A DNA stretch of 64,000 nt from Rotaria sordida (GCA_905250125.1 CAJNOL010000852.1:34620-98619); one strand, 5' to 3'. Shown: positions 49,990-63,759, numbered from the stretch's first letter. Numbers and translations are program-made. The notes: generated by a model not told the origin, from the sequence alone.

Positions 49990-52828
49990 ATGATACATTC
50001 CATCAAGTTAAATCAAATGATCGGGTACGTATTATATATTGACAAACATATATTGAGCGATAGGAAATAAAGATAAAATGATAGTTTGAGATAACATCAT
50101 TCTCAACACTATGAATATTTATTAAATCTTGTCAATCAATAGATCATTATTTTATTCTTTTTTTTTTTTTCTATCTAGTTATTCAATTCTCCTTCTTTTT
50201 CTTCTCTTACCATCAAATATAATTGCCTCGGTGATTTATAAAACTGCTTGTGAGTTATTAAAACTTCCACGTGATTGTTATTGTCAACGTACACGCGGTG
50301 TACCAATGTCCTCATTAAATGAAACACGATTACGATGTCATCAATTCACTAAAATAACAACAGATTATCACTGGTCTATTGTACCCTATGATCGTTTAGC
50401 ATTTGAAACACCAAATGATAATTTAACATTATATCGTTATGCATTTGCTGATATTCGAGCACGAACATTACGTTTTAATGTTCGAAATCTAACTTTCAAT
50501 GATCATGCATTGGAAAATGCTTATATTGGTCAATTAGCTATTTCATATACAGATAATTATGGTTTATTAAATTTTGAATTAAATGGACAAATATTTTATG
50601 GTACAACAATAACAAATATATATATTAAATTAATTAATTTTCAAACACAAATATCTGAACTTGTATTATCAAATGCGAAAGTTTATACATTATTGATTGA
50701 ATCATCGAAATTTTATGGTTTTACAAATAAAAAATTTGTACGTTATCAACAAAATGAAACAAATCATAAAAATAATAATCAATATGATAATTTTCTTGAA
50801 TATGATACTATATTAACAACAAGTTCATTATATCAAACAAGTAGTCAATCATCACTATTAAAAATTCGTCGAATGAAAAACAAAATTTTACGTCAAATAT
50901 TTGAAATAAATGATAATAATTCATTATTACCTGAACAAACTGTTATAGTTAATATAACAGCAAATCCTCTTCCGGCTTTTATAACAATTTATACAATTCT
51001 ATCCAGTATTAATACAACAAATTTAACAGAAAATTATTTTCCAAATAATATAGAATATAGTCAAACAGATGAAATTGAATTAAGTCATAATTATATTTAT
51101 TCAATAGATGCACATGCTTTTCGTCATTTACAATTCTTTGAAGGACGACTAATATTAACATATAATTATATTCGACATATATCTCCGTATGCATTTACTT
51201 ATTTACATTCATTAAATAATTTATCATTAGCTAATAATTATATTCAAAATTTATCATCAATACATTTTGAAAATTTAAATCAATTATATGAACTTGATTT
51301 AAGTTATAATCAAATATGTCATTTAAATAATAATACATTTCAATATTTACATAATTTGCATATATTACGTTTAAATAATAATCCATTAAATTTTATTGAT
51401 TCAAATGTATTTATAAATTTAACTTATTTAAAAGAAATACATTTACAAGGTGTACCATTAATTCAATTAATTGATCCACAAAATTCACATTGGATTTGGA
51501 ATTTAGCTAGTTTACATATGAATTATTTACTTAATACAAAGTAAGATTTATATGAAATAAAAAAAAAATAAAAAGCCGATTTTTGTTTTATTTTGACAAA
51601 AGGAGAAATAATCTTATCCTCAAAAAAAAAAGAACAGTTGTTTTATTACATTTAGCTACACAAATTAAACATGTCGTTTATTGACTATGTCATGAGTATT
51701 TGTGGTCGATTTACGGTACAAGGACATATTATTTACCAGCTAATAAATATCTTGCTTACTACATAGATCTCTATATTATGATTAAAAAAAAGCAACTTAA
51801 CAAGCATAAATGACTGCTTAATACATATATAGAATACTTTTTCTCATAAGAGGTTAGAACAGGATATGAATTCCATCGAGAGGAATGAAATAATGATAGG
51901 TTCCAATGACTCCGACGAATAAAGCTCGACATAAAGTCTGAGATCATATATATATATATATAGGTTGTCGTTGAAATTTATTGGTGCATAAGATACATTT
52001 AACAATAGTATTTCTTTTTATTACCGAATATTATAAAGAAAAGAGTACAAATGAAACTATTCTAATAATGAATATATGGTATTAGAAATATGAATACTAT
52101 ATATATACACACTACAAGATATTTCTTTGATTGAATTTATAGTTTTTTTTTTTTATAAACAAAAAAGAAAAATATTTTTCTAATCTATTGATATTATTCT
52201 TTTTCTTTCGTTAGAAAAAACATAATGATTAGCATAATTTATAAATCTTAATAAAAAGAAAATTCTCAAAATAATCTCGATAGACATATTTTTTTCTGTT
52301 GACAACAAAAGTCGTTTTCCGAAATAGGAAAATCTATAATTGATTGATGGCTTCTAACAAAAGAATGAATACAACAAACGTATGTAACTAATATTCTATA
52401 TCAAGAAACACTATTGACATCAGGATAATGTCCTATATAAATGAAAAGAATATTTAAAAATAATTCTTTTTGTTTTTTCTTTTTTTTCTAGTTATGTTTT
52501 GAGTGATTTGATTTTTTGTTTATTAACACGTTACAATCAAACATTTTCTCATGTATCACGTCAACCTTCATGTTCATGTAATGTTCATTATTTATATCAT
52601 CATTCTGATATATATCATAATACAAATTCAACAATAAAATATCCTACAAATTATTTACGTGTAACACCAATATGTATTTTAAATGAAACAATATCTAATT
52701 TTGAACAATATCAAAATGAAAATGAACAAATACAATATTCAAATAATACATCGTTTATTCTTCGAAGTGGAGACGATAAATGTGATTATAAATTAATGTT
52801 TCTTGATTGTGATACTATGACAACAACG

Positions 52829-52865
<37 letters not shown>

Positions 52866-53511
52866 CTACTACTACTACTTCTACAGAAATGACAACTACA
52901 TTAGAAATGATATCAACTGCAGAAAGTCTTATTTATACAACAACAGAAATTCCATTATCAACAACAACACTATGGTTTGTTTTCATATATTATTAATATT
53001 AAAGAAATAGATTATCAATTGTCTTTTTTTTTATCGTGCTTTTTTTCTTAGGTATTTTAAATATACTAAACCACCTAGACCAGGAAATAATCCAAAGAAA
53101 TTATTTATAGTACTTGGTACATTAATAGCAATAACAGCTGGTGCAGTTATTTTTGTTATTTGTTGGTATCGTCTTAAAGCAATATATACACGAAAAGAAA
53201 AAAGAAAAAAAAATCTTGAACAACCAAAAAATTTTAATTTATCATCACAGAATAATAATTCTCAGTTAACGGCACCACGTTATGCTTCATCCGACTTGTT
53301 AAGTGGTGTATATAGTACACCGTTAGCTGGTAATGCAACTCAATCACAATCATTAATTGCACCGGCATCACCACCATCGATCGTTTATAAAAATGTCGAT
53401 GCTTTAACTGATGATTCTATTCACAATTATATTGATGATGAAAATCAACAGCAACCACAAAATTCAACAAATGATAAAATGACAGAAATACAAGCAACTA
53501 CTCAATGTTAA
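49990..53511 (+). CDS. Single-pass leucine-rich-repeat receptor-like protein (4 exons)
   Basis: Exons 49990-50024, 50179-51540, 52492-52974, 53052-53511; phases agree, 779 aa. The tiny first exon supplies MIHSIKLNQMIG and joins YSILLLFLLLPSNIIAS to make a clean signal peptide (about 1-29). Next come a Cys-containing N-terminal cap (CELLKLPRDCYC), a beta-rich region with many N-glycosylation sites, and five or six LRRs (about 305-470, e.g. LHSLNNLSLANNYIQNLSS). These are followed by a Cys-rich C-cap (SCSCNVHYLYHH), a Thr-rich stalk (about 574-600, an ACA microsatellite), a membrane helix (about 640-665) and a Gln/Ser-rich cytoplasmic tail of about 115 residues without TIR or kinase. Probably a cell-surface adhesion or recognition protein; the specific family is not recognised. 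AATAAA at 53581-53586. Confidence 0.85.
51541..52491. other. 950-bp intron of the LRR receptor gene
   Basis: AT-rich intron between the LRR exon and the stalk exon, with a short TA run near 51948-51962. No gene or element is visible. Confidence 0.5.
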
Positions 53512-54349
53512 ATATTTTCAAATGAGTCTATTGTATTCGTTTTTCTTTTCCTTTGTGTGTGTGCTTTTCTCTGAAAATTTAATAAAATGATTAATATAAA
53601 ATATTTGATATTTTATTTGTGAATGTTAGAGATTATTCATATTGTAAGGTGAAGGAAATGCAAAATTCTAGTGAATTTTTTTTCTCTTGGATTTGTATAT
53701 GATTTGATAGATCTTGTTGGGATGGTCACAAATATGTAGTCTTTATTTCGATTCGATACACTTTTTGGTTTGAAAAGCATTAGAAAAACTCGAATGACTC
53801 AATATGTAGCATTCAGAATTATGAACTCTCTTTTTTTTTTCATAGAAATTATTAAATTTCAATTACGGTATTTTCTCTAACTTTATGAAAAGATTTTATT
53901 CTGATTTAGCATAAAAAATTGAGTAGGAAAATGTTATTTGTTTAGATTTAGAATCAATACGACTAAAAAAAGTCCTGTTCAATATAGATTTTTGTAATCC
54001 TATCTCATATCGGCTCCAGAAGTCAGTGCACTCAGATGTTTTTTTGAATAACATTTGATAGGAACAAGTTAGAGACCTGCAGTTTTCAGCAATCGATAAA
54101 AGATTATAGGGGACACATTTTTATATAAAAGCCAAAGTTTAAATAATGATGCACGATTAGAGTGATTATTGAATCACTAAAAGAATAGGCTCGTTATTTG
54201 GTGAAATCTCAGCAGAATAAGCTGAAACTTTCAGCATATGTAGCTCCACAGTAGTCCAATCTTTTCTAAAAATATCATCGATAGATCTTGTAATAACGAG
54301 GAATTATGTGCTAATCATCATCTGGTCTTACATAAAACTCTCATTCACT
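53512..54349. other. Intergenic, 3' of the LRR receptor
   Basis: About 840 bp. Only the AATAAA at 53581-53586 can be named. Confidence 0.5.
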
Positions 54350-54662
54350 CAATATATGAGAAAATGATTTCAACTTTTGACTGAATAAATGCCATCACCT
54401 AGACTTCATATTTATGCAATAACATTGTAGTTTGGCCGTAGAAATGCATGGAAACAGCCAAAATTCGACGAAGAAATTATTTTTGTATAGTAAGCATTTT
54501 AAAACAAATCTTCCCAACTTTATCAAGAGAAATGCAGAACTCAGTAATGTTTTCACTTTCTCTTCTCGTTCATATAATCAAACAACGATATAATTGCATA
54601 GATATGAAGTCTAGATGATGGTATTTATTCAGTCAAAAGTTGAGGTCATTTTCTCATATATA
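54350..54662. mobile_element. Foldback element abutting a MITE
   Basis: The left arm (54353-54435: ATATATGAGAAAATGA, CAACTTTTGACTGAATAAAT, CATCACCTAGACTTCATAT) is matched by an inverted right arm (about 54585-54662: ATGAAGTCTAGATGATGG, ATTTATTCAGTCAAAAGTTG, TCATTTTCTCATATAT). The centre is about 150 bp. Its right end coincides with the TA before the MITE that starts at 54663. Confidence 0.65.
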
Positions 54663-55024
54663 GAGTGTCTAATAAGTCATGAAATAGACATACGAAAAAT
54701 TGAATATCTCCATTATAGCTTGACCAAACGGGCTCATTCTTTTTTTTTACCAAGGATAGAGGCATGTTCACACTCCAAATTCATACGGACAAGGTCAGTA
54801 AGAACCTTTATTAAATACCACTATTGGTCTCAACAAGGAAATTTTACTTGTTCACAAATAGGAAAAGAAAACGATGTGCTCACCATAGGTTCTCACTAAT
54901 CTTGCCCATACAGATCTGCAGTATGAACATGCCTCTATCTTTGGTAAGAAAATGAACTCGTTTTCTCGAGACATAATGGAGATATTCAATTTTTAGTATC
55001 TGTTTCATGACTTACTGGACACCC
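54663..55024. mobile_element. MITE, GGGTGTCC-type family, second copy
   Basis: The ends GAGTGTCTAATAAGTCATGA and TCATGACTTACTGGACACCC are imperfect inverted repeats, flanked by TA on both sides (54661-54662, 55025-55026). The interior shares landmark strings with the element at 10522-11080: CCAAACGGGCTCATTC, GTTCACACTCCAAATTCATA, GGAAATTTTACTTGTTCACA, GGTTCTCACTAA. It is 362 bp, a simple two-armed version. Non-coding. Confidence 0.82.
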
Positions 55025-55045
55025 TATAGATCAAATATATAACAA

Positions 55046-55276
55046 ATAACATGTACGTGTAAAACTGTTTATAATGGAGAAACTAAAGTTTCACTAGAAA
55101 AACGTATGAAACAACATATAAGAATAATTGAACAACATGGTGAAATAACAAAATCGGAAATGCTTGAACAGTATCGTAAAAATAGATACAAATGTATGTT
55201 GGGATCAACTAAAGCATTCAGCGTTGATGATGAAATCAACTTAAAGAAAAGAGTCAATCTATTCGACCACCAATAA
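55046..55276 (+). pseudogene. GIY-YIG-like endonuclease fragment
   Basis: An open segment with no ATG of its own reads TCTCKTVYNGETKVSLEKRM then KQHIRIIEQHGEITKSEM... to a TAA at about 55274. The pattern C-x-C-x3-VY-x-GET-x3-L-x2-R-x3-H is that of GIY-YIG nucleases of Penelope-like retroelements, where YxGET and the following Arg are catalytic-core positions. Reverse transcriptase and linker are absent, so it would be a relic. It begins 20 bp after the MITE. The assignment rests on motif memory only. Confidence 0.4.
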
Positions 55277-58200
55277 TGTAATTAACCAACATAATGAACT
55301 CGATCTATTGTGGCACACCTATTATATGCATCATCACCAATGATAAAGAGAATCATCAATATAAAAAAGTGAACGACCAAACAATTATCCATTACTGGGA
55401 AGTAAGACGGCGAAAGTAGGACGGAGGAAGAAGATAAATAGTCAATAAATCGTTTCAGTATCACCGTCTCGTCGTCTTACTATCATATGTTTAAAAACAA
55501 TATGGCAAGAGAGAGAAAGTTAAAGAAAAAAGATGTATATGTGTGTGCTTATGTTTTCAAACATAAATATATTTAGCCCGATCAAGGCAGCATTGTGGCA
55601 GAAACGTAACGAACAAAGAAATAAATAAACAAATAATATCAATATTAAGGAAGAGCTAGAAAAATAAACACTTTAAACAAATTTCAATAGTTTACAACGA
55701 AAAAGAATATACAATTTAATTGAGGGTAGGTATTGATGGAGTGAGGTGTGAATGAGCCTAGCTATCCTTATTATGATTTGACCCTGCTGAGGAATCTTCT
55801 GACGGCTTTGACAATATACATGTTCTAAACAATTCGAAAATCATCAACAAGGATAACAGTCCTAAGATTAAAAAGTAGAGTGTACATGAATATTTGAAAA
55901 TAGACATTGAAATCAATTTAAGCAGATATGTGTAGATTGAGTATTTTTTTTATTATAGTGATAAGCGCGTACAAATGTAGGTGTTGAAATAAAGATCTAT
56001 AGGGTTGCCTTTTTTGAGAGTCATTCTATCAATGAAAATACGAGATGACCTGTGTTCGAATAGTATCAGAGGTGGAAGAAAATGTTGCAGTAACATTTAA
56101 ATATTATTTCATCGCCACAAACCACAACGTTCAAGAGCATCACAAGGGACAAGTCACAGCGTATATTGTGTTTGCAATAGATATCAATCACACCAATTCT
56201 CGTGAATGTGCGATGCGATTTTTGATGTGAGCGGTGGGACTATGTATGTGACGACGATAGAATAAGAATCAATAATTCTGTCGAATCAAACTTCGGTGAG
56301 CACTTCATCTGCTTGCTCGAAGTTTTTTCTTTAATTCGGGATTAATTGTTTTGCCATTATTGTCGTGATGAGTACCAAAATGACTGTGGAGCAAAATAAG
56401 ACCAGTCAAATCGTGCGACAAAGAAACCACTCGATGTTCTATAGCATTAAATTTTGATTGGGTGGATGCGCGAATAAGGACGAGCAGTGCATTGAGATTG
56501 TGGATTTCGAAGATGTCAATAGAAGAAGTGAGTATTTTTGGAAAGCGAGGAATTTACATCAAATCCGCTGTCGATGGTGATAATTTCGCTATAGACATCT
56601 TCCCTTTCAATGAATATGCTTCGAACTATTGTTTAATGAGCTCATCGTTTGAGTTATTTTCAGCTTATTCGATGCTTGGTAACTTGTAGATTTTCTAGAA
56701 ACTGACACAAATCACCTCCTAATAAAGAGAATACAAGAGATTTGATTTGTTTTACTTCTTTCTCCAACGTTCGATAGTCTTGGAAGAAGACATCTACAAA
56801 ATGATTTGTACTTCTCTGTATTTCTAGAAGCCATTTCTTATTAGATACGAGTATATCGAGCTGAAGAGTGTTGAATTTGTCCAAAACTTGTTAATTCTGT
56901 GTAAACATCTGATGAAGCTTTCAACTTGACCAACTCAGTCTTTCGTATTTCATAGATCAAGCAAAACTGACAATTTTTCGTGAATTCGACATTTCATCTC
57001 TTATAACTAGAATGTAATAGATGCTTGAAATTTTCATTGTGAATAGAACTAAAAGAGAATGTTTTCATCTAAACGTTCGGTTCTGTAGAGCTGGCTATTT
57101 GCCCAAGAGATTCTCGGCAAAATCGCGTTTATGCCAAAAACTCCGATTTTCGGTCAGATTTGTCTTCTGAGCAATGCTGTTAATATTCAGATCGATGCTT
57201 GCAACGTAAAAGTACTCTCGTTGAGTCGTCCTCCAATAGGAAAACCAGCATGGCGTCTCCAGAAACGGCCTAGAGAAACGACCATCGGTGGGGAGTCAAA
57301 ACGGAGGTAGATGATCCTTCCCTTGCGATTGCAATAACTGTCGAAAAGAAGGAGGCTAGATGAGCTCCTTTTTTTATGGATCACAACAGATAGAGTGCAT
57401 TCGTACCTATTTAGCATCAAAGTTGAGTGCTGACCATGTTTTTCGAGTTAATTTACTGAAAACTCATCTTGAGGTTTTTTGCCCCTTTGTCCTCCTCCGC
57501 AGGTATCTTCGAAAAGTCATGTTTCACAAAATCATTTGAAAACCATATGAACTTGTAAACACAAGCTTCGTAATTAAGAATATCGCATTAAGAGCGCATC
57601 AAATTCGTTTCCTGCATTATTGAGGTAGAGTTCTTTATAGGTTGAAAAATCAAATTTTCACCTCTCTCGGACATTAAGAAAGTGCCCTATTTCTGCAAAA
57701 CACATCCTATCCGATCGAGTTTATTGAGCTCTACACGAACCCCACTATTCAATCAAGAAGGAGAATTGAATCCGAAAGATAATCAGTGATTTAGAGGCAA
57801 AAAACGACTTATTAATTTTTCATGGGATTGTTTGCACGGGATTTGACCTTGAAGCTAGTCTGGATGCGGAACCATTTTTTATGAAAAATGTAACTTTGTA
57901 AGAGCTATTGCTCATATTAAAATAATTGCATTATTTTCCTTGTTGTCGATAACACATATGTTTCAAATTTCTAATAATATGAAAGATTCCAACTTTCCAT
58001 TCCGAAGAAAAAAGGAAAACTATTTTGAATCTTTTCAAACAATTTGATGATCGTTGTTCAATCTCATCCCAGAAGAAAATTCTTAATACATATTCGGAGA
58101 GAGTGAAAAACCTTTGGCTCTAACTAATTGCTTCTGACTTTTACTCGTTGTCTTTAAATGACCATAAATTGGGTGTAATGATTACTTTCATTGTCTTTTA

Positions 58201-61200
58201 AGCATAAATTTTTGTACATTAGAAAAGTTTTCAGCCATAATTCAATATTTTAAATGAGAAAAACATTATCTTCAAAAATAAATAAATAAATAATTCTTTT
58301 TCTTGTAGTTATGACAATTGAAAATATATGTTATTGATCGAAGAGAAAGTTAAGTTTTGATAAATTTACTTCACCAAACGAAAATTCATATATTCATATG
58401 ATTTTCCTATGCGAAGGATGTTCTATTTTAGATTTCTAAATAATTTTGTTTGCTATTCACATTTAACTCCGTAATTAATCTTCAATAAAAATCGGTTTCT
58501 GTCTCGTTTAAATACAACTACTATATTTCGAAAAAAATCACAAGAAAAAATGTATGTTATCTAGCAATCAATGTATTTGACTATTTATTCGTCCTTCATA
58601 GTTGGTAAATACGAATTATCTCATTCGATACAGTCGTATAACTTTAGAAAAATGATCAAACATATGTCACTTTCAATCTTTCTTGTAGAAATTGAAATGT
58701 TTATTTACTATAGTAGTATGTTATTTATCAGTCCGATAAATAAGAGTTTTGTTAGTATTTATGTTTATATCAATTTTGCCCTTGTTTCTTACAATCACTT
58801 GTGACGTATGATTATTATGACCATGAGACATTCATTTTATTGATAATCAAAATATTATGATATTGACATCAACCAAAGTTAATTATAACGTATTTGTTTT
58901 TGTAATCATTGGCTAGTCAATTACAGTTGTAAAAATAAAATATTATCGTCTAATCATCCATATAGACTTTAAGAACTATTTTTACTTTTCAATACAATAG
59001 AAACAGTTGTTATCAATCTTATACAAACAGTGACTAATTCTCTTGATATTACTCCTATATATTTTCATATCGACCACATAAGAAATTCATTAATAGTTAT
59101 ATATCATTTTGTTTTGATAGTCTACAATGAATGAATTATACTGTTTCTAAAATTATATAACCTTCATATATTTAACTAATTAATTTACAAGTATTCTTTA
59201 ACTTTTTATAGAAAAAAAAAATTAACTTGATATGCATAAATTGACTATCTATCAGGTTTAATTGTTGACGTTTTTCCAACTATATGTTGTTCTAAATATT
59301 TTGAAATTTGGTCTTTAAATTGTATTTAATTGGTCCCATATTACTATTTGTCTTATTTTGATTAGTCTATAAAATAAAAATGTAATGAATATATATGTAA
59401 TTTAACAGCTGACTATAAGACGGATGAATTATATAGAATCAAATAGTTATAGAAAACAGTAATACAATTGTGTCTATCTTTTATTTATAAAGTAAATATG
59501 TAAACGAATATGTATAATCTGATTGTCTTTTTTCTTCATTTATATTCAAAAAATAAAAAAAAAAAGAAGATATATGATAATTTGTAATATTAGACGCAAT
59601 GTCATCTATTATCATAATCATAATTGATATTGAGTAAGACTTTAGAGAATAGAAACGATTGAATTAACTATTCCTTGTTCACATTAATACGTAAGTAACT
59701 GTTTTAGCATAAATAAATTTTTAATTAAAATATCTAAAAGATTCGTTTTTTTTTTCTAATATATTTGTATTTATAATAATAACAAGAAAATTTATTTAAA
59801 CACAAAAAGAAAACATTGCTCTTGTTTAAATGTCATTTCATAAAGATATTTTTTAATCTAACTTAACATTTCATATTTCATTAGTAAATTTCAAAAGATG
59901 AAAATTTCTTTTTTTCTGCATGAAAATACAAAGAAAAAATGGAAATGATTATGGCTTCGATTTTCTCTTGAATTTATTCATTTAGACAACTTTCTGCACT
60001 TAACTGTTGAAGTTTTTTTTCTTTGTTAAACGATGATAAAAAATAAATCTAAAGGAGCAAAATCGATTAATAAGCATTATAAAATATCAGGTTTTTACCT
60101 TGCGTATTTTTTTCGATTTCGTTTTCTTGCTTCGACAATACATTGATGTGTATATACAATTAAACAATGAAGAAAAAATAAATGGATATTAGTCGTATTA
60201 TTTGTTTATTCTATAAACGTATTAGATTTTTGAAATATGACGACAATGCATCTATTCATTTTCAGTAAGAGTTGCAGTCCTCAGGCTTTTGTATTGTTCT
60301 TTATTAAACTTTTGGGTATGATTGTTGTTGTTATTGTATAAAATAAGAGAGAACGAAAAAACAATAAGCAGTGGAGATCCATTTGCATCATTTTATTTCA
60401 ATGAACTTCTATTAATCAAACTATAGACGACACTTGATGATATAACCAAATTTCATATATGTGTAGGTAGTTTTCTTTCTTTTGTGTTGTGTATGTTGTA
60501 TTTTAATTCAAACATTGATCACAATTTGATTTAGTTCATTTGTTAAATTTATTTTGTCTGTTTGTAATTGTATGAAGGCGTTGTTCTATTATAATTGTAA
60601 GTTAAATCTATTCTTTTCTAATCAATCAGTAAGTGCGTTTGTGTGTGTGTGTGTCTGTATACAATCTAGTGCATTGATCTCTATTTGTAATCTTACTAGT
60701 TAATATTGCCGGTGTCCTCCGTCACTGCTATATCATTCTCTTGTTAATCCTCAACAAATGAGACAGGCATAGAAGGCAAAAAGAAAGACATTGTCCATTG
60801 AGGATAAAACCAATCGTCTTCTCAAGTGTCTTTTAAAGCATATATATATATAGAGAGAAAAATGTATGCATAGTATGTGAGGAAGAGAAACTATTCTATT
60901 TAAATAGTGTCATCTTCGTTCTAACGTACTTGAGATTCGTAGATTTGCATTCATTGTTGATGTGTCTAGACAGGAGATATATAATAGAAAGCAAAAAAAA
61001 AAGATAAACGTGAGAAAACATTTTTGAAATTTTCTTAAATATCAGTTTTTTTTTTCGTATTATTGACTTTCATTTAACACTTACGTGTTATCCATTTATC
61101 TTTTGATCTTTTTTTGTTCATTGACACGTTTCGATTATAAATATGAAGAAAAAAAATACGATTGACCTTATTTTTTCATACATGTATATATATATAGATT

Positions 61201-61499
61201 TATATTCTTTGCACATTACTTTTTTTTATCAAAAACATTCTTATTTCTTCTTTACTACATTTAAAAACGAACATTAACAGTTTTGTTTGAGTCAAATTTC
61301 AAAAGTATGACTGACATACATAGTAGTAAAGAGGAAGAATAATAAGCATTGTCGTATGTCTATTTGCTTCGATGCAAAGCAATTCCAATTTATGTATCAT
61401 GTTTTTTTTTTTTGTTAAATGTATTTAAGCAGACAACAGTTGATCATTGCTTTCTTTCTTTTTGTTTTTCATTCTTTAGATTTTTATTAATCATTTATA
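55277..61499. other. Gene-poor region with a coding-like relic
   Basis: 6.2 kb. Segment 55980-57700 has more balanced composition than its surroundings and carries several open frames on the minus strand: 57187-57420 (SSSLLLFDSYCNRKGRIIYL... and GRFWRRHAGFPIGGRLNEST) and 56660-56884 (a coiled-coil-like LVSNKKWLLEIQRSTNHF...). These do not join into a gene and match no family I know; they are likely old coding remnants. From 57900 to 61499 the sequence is plain AT-rich DNA, with a few GT and TA runs near 60640 and 60840. Confidence 0.4.
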
Positions 61500-63759
61500 A
61501 TGACATCTTGTTCAAACTTAAATAGAATTGAATGCCAATCAAATACAAAGGTATGATTGTTATATAGTTGATGTTTTTTAATCAAGAAACAACTGTTAGA
61601 TATTAATCATTATCATTTGATATTGTTTTATTTCTTTTTATTTAAAGAAAACTTGGAAATAAATAATAAAGAATTTGTCATATTTAGATTTGCAAAAAAC
61701 AAAATTGAAATAGAAAAACTTATTTTAATTTGATAAGCATTGAGTTATAATAAAATAAATTTTCTCGAAAAAAAAAAACTAATTCTTTCCTTATTTCTAA
61801 CAAAATTGAAATGATAATCAAATAAGATATACATCGATTTTTTGACAAAATTCCGGTATTTAATGAATCATTCAATTTGCATAAATCATAAAACTAATCG
61901 ATATGGTATGCATTATCCTATCCTTTTTTTTTCTTTGCTACTCATTACTGCTACCTAAGAAACATTAACTGTATGTATTGTCAAGGTCGAATGCTCATAT
62001 TAATGATAGGAAGAAAAAAAAAAGAGACGTTGACGATCCATCTTTCATCGTTTCTTCATTTCTTATACGTTTATATGCTGAGCCCTGAGATGGGAGCGAC
62101 CAAGAGAGAGAGAGAGAGGGGTGGAGCGATGGCAAAACCATCGAACGAATGTGTGCGCGTGTTATAAAAGATAACCTTCCATTACGCTCTCTCGCTTTTT
62201 TTGTGTGTGCGTGTGCTCTCTATCATCGTTCTTTGTGTGTGTGTGTGTGGTGCGCACAAGTACCCGAACACGTACTACGTACTATATCATACTTCTTCAT
62301 CAAGTAATGGCGCACATTAACTAAATGATGCACGCTTTTGCATATTCTAGGTCATAACAGTTCCAATATCAACAAGTAAAAAATTCGTTGAACCATTCAA
62401 TCGTCTTAAAAATCGAGGTAATTTATTTCGTCGAAAAAATTATTCATCTCAACTTAATTTAAATTCACAATCAAATAATAATCGATCATCTTCAAATACT
62501 GATCATATTGTTCCATCACATGACTTATTAATAACACGTTTTAATAATACGGGTGATATTATTCTTAAACGTTCAAATTCTATGATATGTCCACAAAAAT
62601 ATTTACAAACATTTTTAAATCACAATCAAAATAATAATAATAATAATAATAATATAAATCATCGTAATTCAATTTGTATTGAATTAACTGGTTGTTCAAC
62701 AGACGAAAGTTCAACAGACGATTATCAATTAATTAAATCATCATCAAATTGTTATTGGTCTAAACCAATTTCATCAAAAATGAATGATATTGATGAAAAT
62801 GAAATTCTATCATCTGATCAACCTTGTACTATAATTGAAGAATCCAATATTAATCATAATAATGAAAATGATCAAGAAGAAAAAGGTAATAAATAAAACA
62901 AAAAAATATTTTGTCACCGTCAATCATTTTATATTCTAGTCAAACAAATAGCTATATACAATTTGTTTCTTTTCTATTGTTTTTTCTTTTTTTCTTTTTT
63001 TTCTGTGTTCAGTATTGTCATCATTACCCAACAATAATAACAACAGTGAACATACGTCTAGCATTCTTCCATTATCTCAGTCAACTATGGATGTTATTAT
63101 AAGAGAAAAAGAAGATAAAGAAAAACAACAAGAACAGATATCTTCTATGACTATTCCAACTTCTATTATATCTTCATCTCATTCATCATCATCGTCGTCA
63201 TCGACAGTTATATTACGAGATCATGCTGAAACAATTCGTACACGTCGTCAGTGTCATTCAAGTATATCTCTTTTACAACATCAGCAACGGCAACAAGCTT
63301 TATCAATATCATATGAAGAACCATTTTATGATTGTAAACAACAAATATTAACAAAAAAATCGAATCAAAATTTAGATATGTCTTTAACTAAAATTTCAAT
63401 ATGTACAATGACTGGTAGATCATTAAATAATCTTGATGAATCTTTATCAACAATATCATCAGAAGAAAAAGGTGTACAAACAACATTAAATGAACCAATA
63501 AATACTAATATTTGTATTAAACGAGCCATTTCTTCAACTAGTTTATCATCATCATCAACATCAATGCAAACCGATTCACTTGAAAAAAAACCTAAAATGC
63601 CATTATCAACAACAATTGATGAAACAACATCAACTAATGATATCGATACATCAACACATTTAAATATTCAATATCAAACTGAACAACATTATAAATGGCC
63701 ACATATACATGAAAGATTACTTGGTGAACAAGCATGTATTTATTGGGTTAATTATTTAG
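61500..63759 (+). CDS. 5' part of a multi-exon gene running off the window, possible PTB-domain adaptor
   Basis: Exons 61500-61550 (MTSCSNLNRIECQSNTK), 62351-62885 and 63013-63759; phases agree, and the last exon ends in a GT donor (63760-63761), so the gene continues beyond 64000. 444 residues are visible. The region is mostly disordered: a basic start (VITVPISTSKKFVEPFNRLK), an Asn run, and Ser-rich and Gln-rich stretches. Near the end comes an ordered piece, KWPHIHERLLGEQACIYWVNYLG. A beta-strand ending in YLG after a short helix is how many phosphotyrosine-binding (PTB/PID) domains begin, so an adaptor or signalling protein is possible. Family not recognised. An 800-bp first intron holds GA and GT runs. 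Confidence 0.65.
61551..62350. other. First intron of the partial 3'-edge gene
   Basis: 800 bp. The second half (about 62070-62300) is GC-richer, with (GA)n near 62103-62118 and (GT)n near 62234-62248. It could include an alternative promoter. The open frame at 61973-62167 is simple-sequence and not supported. Confidence 0.45.

Noticed and set aside
56660-56884. Coiled-coil-like 74-codon frame on the minus strand
   Set aside because: Isolated, no splice partners, no family; kept only as part of a coding-like island.
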